A stretch of 11,881 bases of DNA from DASXMX01 sp036794395 (lineage in GTDB: Bacteria; Planctomycetota; Phycisphaerae; Tepidisphaerales; Tepidisphaeraceae). The stretch is from NCBI GenBank assembly GCA_036794395.1, contig DAIRGS010000224.1, positions 1-11,881 on the forward strand. The letters run 5' to 3'. Shown piece by piece: positions 6,330 through 11,881 of the stretch (within the stretch, counting starts at the first letter, position 1; every line of letters starts with the position of its first letter). Under the pieces are notes generated by a model. The model made no database searches. It was given only the letters and a program-made list of their open reading frames with translations, and was not told the origin of the DNA. Made by a program: the position numbers and the translations under genes.

Positions 6330-7626
6330 GAGGGTTGACGGTCGCGCTATCGCGACCTGTGGTGACGTAACGAATTGTGGGTTCGGCGCTGAGCGTTTGA
6401 GCGAGAAACCAATTGGGATCGATGACCGCCGGGCGGCGCATCGATTGAAGGAAGTCCTGGGGCGAAAGTTTACGGAAATCGGGCCATTCGGTGGCGACAA
6501 CTGCCAGGTCTGCCCCGGTCAGCGCCGCAGTCGACGCCGTGTGAAGAGACATCACGGATTTCAGATCATCGGGCAAACCCCCTACCGCCGGGTCGTGGGC
6601 CTGGATGCGATAGCCCTGCCCATGCATCCAGCGGCATAGCTCGACCGATGCCGACCGGCGAAGTGTATCAGTGCCGGGCTTGTAAGTGAGGCCCAACACC
6701 GCAACGACGGGCTGAGACACTCCCTTGAGAAGCCCCGCGATTTTGTCCCGCGTCCAGCCTTTATGAACATCATTTCCCGCAATAACGCCATCGAAGAGCG
6801 GCGTCCGCACGTGATGCTGACGGCCAAACTGGGTGAGAAATCGGAGATCGCGCGCAAGAGTGCCGCCAGAAAATGCGACCCCGGGCGCGAGATAGGCTTT
6901 GGGGCCGATCCGGCCTTCGCTTTTGAGGCCGCGTTCGACTTCCTTGGCATCCGCGCCCACAGCCTCGCAGAGACGCGCCAGTTCGTTGGCGAAGGTGACC
7001 GATGTCGCGAGGAACGCATTAATCGCGTGCTTGGTCATCTCGGCCGATTCAACGCTCATCCACACAATATTGTCGCTGAATGGTGCGAAGAGCGATGTCA
7101 GCCTGGGCTTGATCGACTCATCGCTCACGCCCAGTACAACCCGTTCCGGGTGGCGGAAAACGTCGATGGCTTTGCCAAGGCGGAGATTTTCAGGGGAGTA
7201 CGCGAAGCGAAGCTTTGAGCCCCAAGTTGTTTTTTGGAGTTCACGCGTGAAGCCGGCAGGAACCTGAGAAGAGATCAGCACGATTGTGCCAGCTCGAAGC
7301 GAAGGACCAATCTGATTAAGGCGGCTGCGAACGAAATCCACATCCGCTTCGTCTTTCTCATTCACCGGCGTATCGAATGCGACCCAGAGGATCTCCGTTT
7401 CGGTTAGCGCTTCCGCGGGGCTAGTCGTGAACATCAATCGCCCGGCTTTGGTTTCGGCCGCAACAAGTTCCGCCAGGCCCGGCTCCGAGATCGGAGGCTT
7501 GCCGGCCTTCAGATCGGCAACGACATGCGCATCGAGATCAAACCCCACGACGTGATTTCCCGCCGCCGCGACGCACGCAGCCGTAACACAGCCCAAATGC
7601 CAGAGGCCGAAGACAGTTATTTCCAT
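6322..7626 (-). CDS. Nucleotide-sugar dehydrogenase-like protein lacking the catalytic cysteine
   Basis: 434 residues, of UDP-glucose/UDP-ManNAc 6-dehydrogenase type and length. The N-terminal Rossmann motif is GLWHLG (7-12), with W in place of the usual second glycine. Family features include DTPV (85-88), YSPEN (143-147), the K199/N203 pair in EMTKHAINAFLATSV, and LGLTYKPGTDTLRRS (311-325) in the C-terminal NAD/UDP domain. The active-site loop normally reads GFGGSCFPKD; here it is AFSGGTLARD (251-260), so the nucleophilic Cys is Thr256. The Glu of PEFLREG is L150. Enzymes of this family oxidise C6 of an NDP-sugar twice, the second step through a Cys thioester; without the Cys, full oxidation is doubtful. 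The ATG at 7626 has GGAGG at 7636-7632, 5-nt spacing. The SDR overlaps its 3' end. Family membership is sure; the reaction is not. Confidence 0.9.
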   Translation of the reverse strand: MEITVFGLWHLGCVTAACVAAAGNHVVGFDLDAHVVADLKAGKPPISEPGLAELVAAETKAGRLMFTTSPAEALTETEILWVAFDTPVNEKDEADVDFVRSRLNQIGPSLRAGTIVLISSQVPAGFTRELQKTTWGSKLRFAYSPENLRLGKAIDVFRHPERVVLGVSDESIKPRLTSLFAPFSDNIVWMSVESAEMTKHAINAFLATSVTFANELARLCEAVGADAKEVERGLKSEGRIGPKAYLAPGVAFSGGTLARDLRFLTQFGRQHHVRTPLFDGVIAGNDVHKGWTRDKIAGLLKGVSQPVVAVLGLTYKPGTDTLRRSASVELCRWMHGQGYRIQAHDPAVGGLPDDLKSVMSLHTASTAALTGADLAVVATEWPDFRKLSPQDFLQSMRRPAVIDPNWFLAQTLSAEPTIRYVTTGRDSATVNPHE

Positions 7627-7659
7627 AAGGGCCTCCGGCTACGATCAAGCTTTTCTTGT

Positions 7660-7693
7660 CCCCTCTCCCGCCGGGAGAGGGTTAGGGTGAGGG
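7660..7693. repeat. Palindromic CCCTCTCCC element, copy 2
   Basis: CCCTCTCCCG-C-CGGGAGAGGG (7661-7681) is a perfect 10-bp hairpin followed by TTAGGGTGAGGG. It has the same orientation as copy 1 (5309-5342). It lies in the 223-bp gap between the dehydrogenase and epimerase genes. Confidence 0.8.
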
Positions 7694-7741
7694 AGACTGT
7701 CGAAATGCCTGGACCGGCTGGTGAATGTCCTCTTGAACCCG

Positions 7742-7774
7742 CCCTCACCCCAGCCCTCTCCCGGAGGGAGAGGG
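7742..7774. repeat. Palindromic CCCTCTCCC element, copy 3 (inverted)
   Basis: CCCTCACCCC leads into CCCTCTCC-CGGAG-GGAGAGGG (7754-7774), i.e. the TGAGGG tail is on the left side. It is inverted relative to copy 2, about 50 bp away. Copies 2 and 3 together make a two-unit inverted arrangement (REPIN-like) around a non-repeated 48-bp centre. Confidence 0.75.
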
Positions 7775-7787
7775 GGCCATTGCCCGA

Positions 7788-7810
7788 CTCGGCAGGAGCC
7801 TCGCACTCCC
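7788..7810. repeat. 23-bp element, inverted partner of 5176-5198
   Basis: The element ends GGAGCCTCGCACTCCC and is the reverse complement of 5176-5198 with one mismatch. It directly follows copy 3 of the CCCTCTCCC element, so the two modules occur together in both gaps, though in different relative order and orientation. Confidence 0.75.
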
Positions 7811-7849
7811 GTTGCACGTAATGTACTTTTTGAAATCGCATTGCCGTTT

Positions 7850-8809
7850 CTAGGTCCGTTGATTGAACACCCATTCATTCCCGCGAAGAAATTCCACGGT
7901 TTTCTCAACCCCCTGACGAATCGTCAATTTCGGTGTCCAGCCCAGGGCGCGAATCTTCGCGGTGTCGAGGAAGATAAAGGGACTGTCGCCGATCCAGCCC
8001 CGGTCGCCGCCGGTGTAGTTACGCTGGGGATTGACGTTGAGCTTCTCGGAGATCCAGCCGAGCGAGTCATTCACCTGGCAATACTCGGCCGTACCCAGAT
8101 TGAAGATGTTTACGTTTTTGTCGGCCTTGGCGATGGCGGTCAGCATCGCGTCAATGCAGTCCTGGATATAGAGATAGCTTTTGCGCTGCTGGCCATTGCC
8201 CAGGACAGTGATTTTTGAGGGATCTTTAGCCAGGGAGCGGTAGAAGTCGAAGACATGGCCGTGCGTGTAGCGTTCACCAAGGATGGAGACGAAGCGGAAA
8301 ATGTACGCGCGGAAATTGAAGCCCGCCGCGTACGCCTGAATCAGTCCTTCACCGGCCAGCTTGGAAGCCCCGTAAAGCGAAGTTTGCACGGGGAACGGCG
8401 CCAACTCGGGCGTAGGGTGAACTTCGGGCTCGCCATAAATGGAGCCGGTGGAAGAAAAGGCGATACGCGACACACCCGCTTGTCGCATGGATTCAAGCAC
8501 GTTGTAAGTGGCGATGGTGTTTTGCTCGAGATCGCGCCGAGGATGATTGGTGCCGAAGCGCACGTCGGCATTGGCCGCGAAGTGGAAAACGAAGTCGTGC
8601 CCCTTCACGGATTCGGCAAGCTTGCTTTCATCAAGGACATCCCCCTCGATCAACTTGAAGGCGGGCTTCGATTTAGCCTGATCGAGAAACCGGTGCAGGC
8701 CAGTCGAAAAATTGTCGTAAACGGTGACAGCGTTGCCCTCGGCCAGCAGCCGATCAACCAGGTTGCTGCCAATGAAGCCTGCGCCGCCGGTGACGAAATA
8801 TCGGGTCAT
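7850..8809 (-). CDS. NAD-dependent NDP-sugar epimerase/dehydratase
   Basis: A 319-residue extended SDR, of the length of UDP-glucose 4-epimerase-type enzymes. The NAD motif TGGAGFIG is at 7-14, D32 follows the second strand, and GDVLD (56-60) and FHFAA (75-79) match the family. The catalytic triad is Ser/Thr in SSTGSIYGE (119-127), then Y146 and K150 (YGASK). The sugar-nucleotide region includes LGNGQQRKSYLYIQDC (203-218) and FNLGT. It probably epimerises or otherwise modifies a UDP- or GDP-linked hexose in the cytosol; whether 4-epimerase, 4,6-dehydratase or decarboxylase cannot be fixed from motifs. The ATG at 8809 has only a weak GAG upstream. It belongs to the minus-strand cluster but is isolated from both neighbours by repeat-bearing gaps. 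Confidence 0.88.
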   Translation of the reverse strand: MTRYFVTGGAGFIGSNLVDRLLAEGNAVTVYDNFSTGLHRFLDQAKSKPAFKLIEGDVLDESKLAESVKGHDFVFHFAANADVRFGTNHPRRDLEQNTIATYNVLESMRQAGVSRIAFSSTGSIYGEPEVHPTPELAPFPVQTSLYGASKLAGEGLIQAYAAGFNFRAYIFRFVSILGERYTHGHVFDFYRSLAKDPSKITVLGNGQQRKSYLYIQDCIDAMLTAIAKADKNVNIFNLGTAEYCQVNDSLGWISEKLNVNPQRNYTGGDRGWIGDSPFIFLDTAKIRALGWTPKLTIRQGVEKTVEFLRGNEWVFNQRT

Positions 8810-8840
8810 GGTTGCTCAGAAAAAATATGCGGAAGATTGC

Positions 8841-9054
8841 AACCACGGAGGCACGGAGTCACGGAGGGGCGCTCGACCCATACTGAATTGCCACAGATGG
8901 ACGCTGGTGAACACAGACGTAAAGAAAGAAGATGCGGTGTAGAAAGCCAGCAATTCCGGCTTCTTTGCATTTATCTGTGTCTATCTGTGTTCATCTGTGG
9001 CAATAAATCTGTCCGAGGTCGAGCGCGCCTCCGTGTCTCCGTGACTCCGTGGTT
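8841..9054. repeat. ~214-bp nested imperfect palindrome (MITE/REPIN-like)
   Basis: The outer 38-nt arms (8841-8878 and 9017-9054) are near reverse complements. The left carries CACGGAG three times at 8-bp spacing; the right carries CTCCGTG three times. The next arms are TTGCCACAGATG (8888-8899) and CATCTGTGGCAA (8992-9003), exact complements; the right side shows ATCTGTG three times at 10-bp spacing. The centre has AAGCC/GGCTT around AGCAATTCC. The element fills most of the 297-bp gap between the epimerase and methyltransferase genes and encodes nothing recognisable. Transcribed, it would form a long hairpin. No transposase is present. Confidence 0.85.
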
Positions 9055-9091
9055 TAATTGTTTTCCGTACAGCTTTTAGTCAGCCCCCGCC

Positions 9092-9105
9092 CCAATTGCA
9101 ATTGG
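9092..9105. repeat. Perfect 14-bp palindrome after the methyltransferase stop
   Basis: CCAATTGCAATTGG equals its own reverse complement and begins 1 nt downstream of the methyltransferase stop codon. It has no loop and no T-run, so it is more like a protein-binding site or chance palindrome than a terminator. Confidence 0.35.
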
Positions 9106-9106
9106 C

Positions 9107-9868
9107 CTATTCAAGCGGTTGTGGTCGTGGGCGAAGTGTAAGCCCGATGACCAGATTACCGGCAACGATGGGGAGCGGGATCGGGAAGAACGATCGCTGC
9201 TCGATCGTAAAATACGGCCGAAGCTCCGCAAGAATTTCGTGCGGCAGGTTGATGTGCTCCCGCTCGATAAACCATCGATAAGACTGGTTGTATCGCTTCT
9301 CAAAAATCCGCTGTGCCGAGATCCGGCGGGCAAGCGTGTAAGCCAGGCTGCCTTCGCAGGGGATGACAACGGAGAACACCCCGGTGGATTTGTCGCATAG
9401 GCGATACATCTCGCGGATCGCAGCCGGGAGATCGGGCAGATGCTCGAGCACGTGAACCGCCAGGATGCGATCGAAATGCGCATCGGGGAAATCGAGCCGC
9501 TGCTGGCAGTCTCCGGTGACGGCTTTAATTCGGGGGAAACGCGCCTGAAGCGCATCTGTCATGTTCTGCCGGAGCTCAACGGCGTAGTAATCGCGTTCCT
9601 GCTCGGGGGTGAGCTTTTCATAGTCGAGGTGCTCGCCCAATCCCGCCCCAATTTCGAGCGTGCGATGAAAGTTCGCGGGTGCGTGGCGGACGGAGTAGCC
9701 ATGGTTGAACTTTTCGATCAGGCCAAACCGTTTGGGGAGCACTTCATGCCAGTATCGCATGAAATCGTCGCTGATCCGCTTTTGCTCGGAGGTGAGCGGC
9801 GGAAATGTTTTGGGCCATTTCGATTGGGCCCCCACCCCTGGCGACACCGCTCCCGCTTGCACTTGCAC
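9107..9868 (-). CDS. Class I SAM-dependent methyltransferase
   Basis: 253 residues. Motif I is LEIGAGLGEH (71-80), the acidic end of strand 2 is E98 in YAVELR, GD at 119-120 precedes the third strand, and FDRILAVHVLEHLPDL (132-147) is the post-motif region typical of UbiE/Methyltransf_11-like enzymes. The C-terminal part (GSLAYTLARR..., HINLPHEIL, FFPIPLPIVAGNLVIGL) is less conserved and could hold the acceptor site. The acceptor is unknown; the neighbours suggest a sugar or glycolipid. The start is GTG at 9868, with GGAG at 9881-9878 (9-nt spacing) and an in-frame TGA just upstream; a second GTG follows at 9862. It lies 40 nt downstream of the glycosyltransferase, so the two are probably co-transcribed. 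Confidence 0.85.
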   Translation of the reverse strand: MQVQAGAVSPGVGAQSKWPKTFPPLTSEQKRISDDFMRYWHEVLPKRFGLIEKFNHGYSVRHAPANFHRTLEIGAGLGEHLDYEKLTPEQERDYYAVELRQNMTDALQARFPRIKAVTGDCQQRLDFPDAHFDRILAVHVLEHLPDLPAAIREMYRLCDKSTGVFSVVIPCEGSLAYTLARRISAQRIFEKRYNQSYRWFIEREHINLPHEILAELRPYFTIEQRSFFPIPLPIVAGNLVIGLTLRPRPQPLE

Positions 9869-9908
9869 TTTTCTTCACTCCGCGAACGAATAAGCCGGAA
9901 AAGAATCT

Positions 9909-10700
9909 TTAAGAAACGACGGTGGTCTGGCGGCTCGCATGCTCCTGGGCGGAGGGAGCGGAGAAGTCGCTGGCCTCTGGGACGCGGAACCGGCTCAGGC
10001 CGATCTTGAAAATATCCTGAGCATTGCGCCAGTTCCCGGCCACCAGTTCGAGCCGGCTATCGCCATCATCATGCCAGCGGATGCCGACTTCCTTGATCTT
10101 GTAGCCGAGCACCTGCGCGATGCGGAGGATTTCGACATCAAACATGTAGCCGTCGATTTTTTGGCGGGCGAAAATATCGCGGGCGGATCGCCGCGTGAAA
10201 AACTTGAACCCGCACTGCGTATCCACCACATTCCTGAGACCGGTGACGGTGCGCATGCCGAAGGCAAATACGCGGCTGCCGATCCGGCGATACAATTTTT
10301 GTTGCCGTTCGATCTGGGAATCACCCATCCCGCGCGACCCGATGACCACTTCGTGGCCTTTGTCGAACCAGGGAAGAATGCGTTCGATCTCTTCAATGGG
10401 CGTTTTGTAATCGGCATCGACAAAGCCGATGATCTGCCCGCGTGCCAACTGAATGCCTAATCGGACCCCGCGACCCTTGCCGCCCCGCTCAGACGAGCCT
10501 AAAACGGTGAAGCGGTCGTCATCGCCGGCAAACTCACGAGCGAGCTCGCGGGTGCCGTCTTTGCCGTCGGCCGAGACAATCACTTCGAACGAACCGGCCT
10601 GTCCATCCAGGTACTCGCGCACAAGCGTAAGCGTGCGCACAATGGTTGCGGATTCGTTGTAGGCTGGGATGATAATGCTGAGTTCGGGGCCGCCAGGCAC
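9909..10700 (-). CDS. Family 2 glycosyltransferase, dolichyl/polyprenyl-phosphate glucosyltransferase-like
   Basis: 263 residues from GTG at 10700. The GT-A fold is shown by LSIIIPAYNES (7-17), ERGGKGRGVRLG (71-82), the DxD-type metal site DAD (95-97), VVIGSRG (118-124), DTQCGFKFF (160-168), and DVEIL...GYKIKEVGIRW (188-209). DTQCGFK and the last motif are characteristic of Alg5-like enzymes that move a hexose from an NDP-sugar to a polyprenyl phosphate on the cytoplasmic side of the membrane. The usual DDGS near residue 44 is ADGK. No transmembrane segment is visible. The GTG at 10700 has AAGGAG (10714-10709) at 8-nt spacing; a TTG at 10742 would add 14 residues but lies at the predicted transcript start. 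First gene of the minus-strand cluster. Confidence 0.88.
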   Translation of the reverse strand: MPGGPELSIIIPAYNESATIVRTLTLVREYLDGQAGSFEVIVSADGKDGTRELAREFAGDDDRFTVLGSSERGGKGRGVRLGIQLARGQIIGFVDADYKTPIEEIERILPWFDKGHEVVIGSRGMGDSQIERQQKLYRRIGSRVFAFGMRTVTGLRNVVDTQCGFKFFTRRSARDIFARQKIDGYMFDVEILRIAQVLGYKIKEVGIRWHDDGDSRLELVAGNWRNAQDIFKIGLSRFRVPEASDFSAPSAQEHASRQTTVVS

Positions 10701-10708
10701 GATGTCAA

Positions 10709-10714
10709 CTCCTT
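10709..10714 (-). promoter_or_regulatory. Shine-Dalgarno site fixing the glycosyltransferase start
   Basis: AAGGAG on the minus strand, 8 nt before GTG at 10700. It is one of the strongest ribosome sites in the window and favours this GTG over an upstream in-frame TTG. Confidence 0.7.
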
Positions 10715-10748
10715 CTCTGAACGCGGCAAACCACTTGACCAAGCATAC

Positions 10749-10778
10749 GTTCTACCGGAACACAACACGGTCTGGCAA
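10749..10778 (-). promoter_or_regulatory. Candidate promoter of the minus-strand sugar cluster
   Basis: TTGCCA (10778-10773; 5 of 6) and TAGAAC (10754-10749; 4 of 6) are separated by 18 nt on the minus strand. The predicted transcript start near 10742 gives a leader of about 40 nt containing the AAGGAG site. Plausible by position and pattern, not proven. Confidence 0.4.
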
Positions 10779-10928
10779 GAATGCCAATGCTTCTGCGATA
10801 AAAGAATACGAAGCGTGTTTCAGCCGCACTACCTGCAAATCTGTTGGGATTATCGGTCGTTGCGCGACGTATACAGCAGGGTCGAGCGTAACATTACACA
10901 ATTTTGTGGCAGGAGTTCTACGCATAAA

Positions 10929-11549
10929 ATGATGAATTCTGAGCCGGTCGCTAAACCGAGCGGTGCAATGGCGGAAAATGACGACGAAGACATTCGAGCG
11001 ATTCGCCATCAGTACGAAACGCACGGGATCGACGGTTTCTATCGCAAAGAGGGCTCGACCTACCGCAATCCGCATGAGCCACAGATTCAACGATCGCTGG
11101 ATATTGTGGTGCGAGAACTGGATCTGGACTTGTCGCACGTGCTGGATCTGGCTGCGGGAAGTGGTGAAGTCACTCTCGCCCTGCGGCGCCTGGGGGCGAT
11201 TAACATCAAAGGAATCGATCCATTCACGCATGCCGCTTACGAAAGACGCACGGGCGTGAACGCGACCCGGGAGACGTTTGAAGAAATCGCCGGTGGAGCG
11301 CTGGAGGGGCAAAGTTACAGCTTGATCGTATGCAGTTTTGCGATGCACCTGCTTGAGGATTCGCGGCTGGCCGGACTCGCATATCAATTGAGTTGTATCG
11401 GAGACCGGCTGCTGATTCTCACCCCACACAAGCGGCCGCGGCTGCGGGATGAATGGGGTTGGGCCCTGGAGCATGAACGGGTCGTCGAGCGAGTACGATT
11501 GCGGCTTTATCGATCACAGTGGCGAATGAATAGCACTAACCCTTTGTAA
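10929..11549 (+). CDS. Class I SAM-dependent methyltransferase, divergent from the sugar cluster
   Basis: 206 residues. A short N-terminal helix region (IRHQYETHGIDGFYRKEG) is followed by a conserved-looking TYRNPHEPQIQ (44-54). Motif I is VLDLAAGSGEVTLAL (71-85), D97 in KGIDPFT closes strand 2, SLIVCSFAMHLL (131-142) is the motif-IV region, and LLILTPHKRP (161-170) follows. The acceptor is unknown. The start is uncertain: ATG at 10929 (or 10932) has AGGAG at 10911-10915, rather far upstream at 13 nt; an ATG at 10968 would remove 13 residues. The frame is also open upstream to a non-ATG codon near 10815, but that part lies in the probable promoter gap. It may modify a product of the divergent cluster or be unrelated. 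Confidence 0.8.
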   Translation: MMNSEPVAKPSGAMAENDDEDIRAIRHQYETHGIDGFYRKEGSTYRNPHEPQIQRSLDIVVRELDLDLSHVLDLAAGSGEVTLALRRLGAINIKGIDPFTHAAYERRTGVNATRETFEEIAGGALEGQSYSLIVCSFAMHLLEDSRLAGLAYQLSCIGDRLLILTPHKRPRLRDEWGWALEHERVVERVRLRLYRSQWRMNSTNPL

Positions 11550-11881
11550 TCCGTCCCACAATTCACTCTCATTAAGTCTTTAAACATCGAATCAAATCCG
11601 GCGAAAATTGCGCGTCTTTCCGCATTCGAACCCATTTGCACAGATCGCTCGCGATGCCGGGCGTGGGTGCATATTAAATAAGCGGGCCATCGCGGTACCG
11701 TGCGGGTAGTCGCGACCCGTTCCTCAGCGAAAACCCCATTCTTAAGTCAAAAACGGCTTCGTCCAAGAAAATTTCGGATGTGATTGCTGATGGCACTGAC
11801 TTCGCTTTAGGTCAATCGAAAGCCGCTGAATGCGGCAGGGGCGACTGTGGTGGTTGCCCCGTTTCATGGAGCGCGGTTGGT
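11550..11881. other. 332-bp stretch without a callable gene; open frame running off the edge
   Basis: No gene can be supported here. Small hairpins occur: CGGGT/ACCCG around 11704-11721 and GCCGC-TGAAT-GCGGC (11822-11836). A plus-strand frame is open from a TAA near 11687 to the window end and has a GTG at 11780; its last part reads AAECGRGDCGGCPVSW, with three cysteines. No ribosome site precedes that GTG and too little is present to say whether it is the start of a gene. Confidence 0.4.

Noticed and set aside
7525..7908. Small frames across the dehydrogenase-epimerase gap translating to SRRERG/AGASHS-like peptides
   Set aside because: They are translations of the palindromic repeat modules, a known source of spurious hypothetical proteins.
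8841..9054. CRISPR array suggested by short regularly spaced words
   Set aside because: The repeated words are only 7-8 bp at 8- or 10-bp spacing, with no spacers, and are mirrored as a palindrome.
10752..11474. 240-codon minus-strand frame opposite the last methyltransferase
   Set aside because: The plus-strand frame has clear SAM-binding motifs; the antisense translation does not resemble a known fold.

Overview
The window most likely comes from a member of the Planctomycetota. The evidence is a secreted squalene-cyclase-like/DUF4159 protein of a type common in that phylum, a small N-terminal module resembling short planctomycetal hypothetical proteins, sparse Shine-Dalgarno sites, and intergenic gaps filled with dispersed palindromic elements. 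This is inferred from gene content and style; there is no rRNA or marker gene to confirm it.

Layout. (1) Positions 1-2366, minus strand: the 5' 788 codons of a large exported protein with an N-terminal prenyltransferase/squalene-oxidase-like toroid and two tandem DUF4159-like modules; its 3' end lies outside the window. (2) A 151-bp divergent gap, then on the plus strand aguB (N-carbamoylputrescine amidase, 2518-3522) and aguA (agmatine deiminase, 3806-5149). Together these convert agmatine to putrescine. The aguA frame carries an extra ~90-residue module at its N terminus, and aguB ends inside hairpin-forming repeats. (3) A convergent gap, 5150-5453, built largely of palindromic repeats. (4) A minus-strand cluster read from 10700 down to 5454: a family 2 glycosyltransferase resembling dolichyl/polyprenyl-phosphate glucosyltransferases, a SAM methyltransferase, an NAD-dependent NDP-sugar epimerase, a nucleotide-sugar dehydrogenase lacking the family's catalytic cysteine, and an SDR oxidoreductase overlapping it. 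This looks like a sugar-nucleotide/glycan cassette, interrupted by a ~214-bp nested palindrome (8841-9054) and a second repeat cluster (7660-7810). (5) A divergent plus-strand SAM methyltransferase (10929-11549), then ~330 bp with no gene I can call.

The cassette plausibly makes a modified sugar (epimerase, dehydrogenase, SDR), transfers it to a lipid carrier (glycosyltransferase) and may methylate it; the pathway order and product are inferred. Most notable are the Cys-less nucleotide-sugar dehydrogenase, the AguA fusion, the tandem DUF4159 duplication, and the repeat families, two of which recur in inverted orientation on either side of the SDR-dehydrogenase pair. I found no CRISPR array, transposase, tRNA or rRNA.
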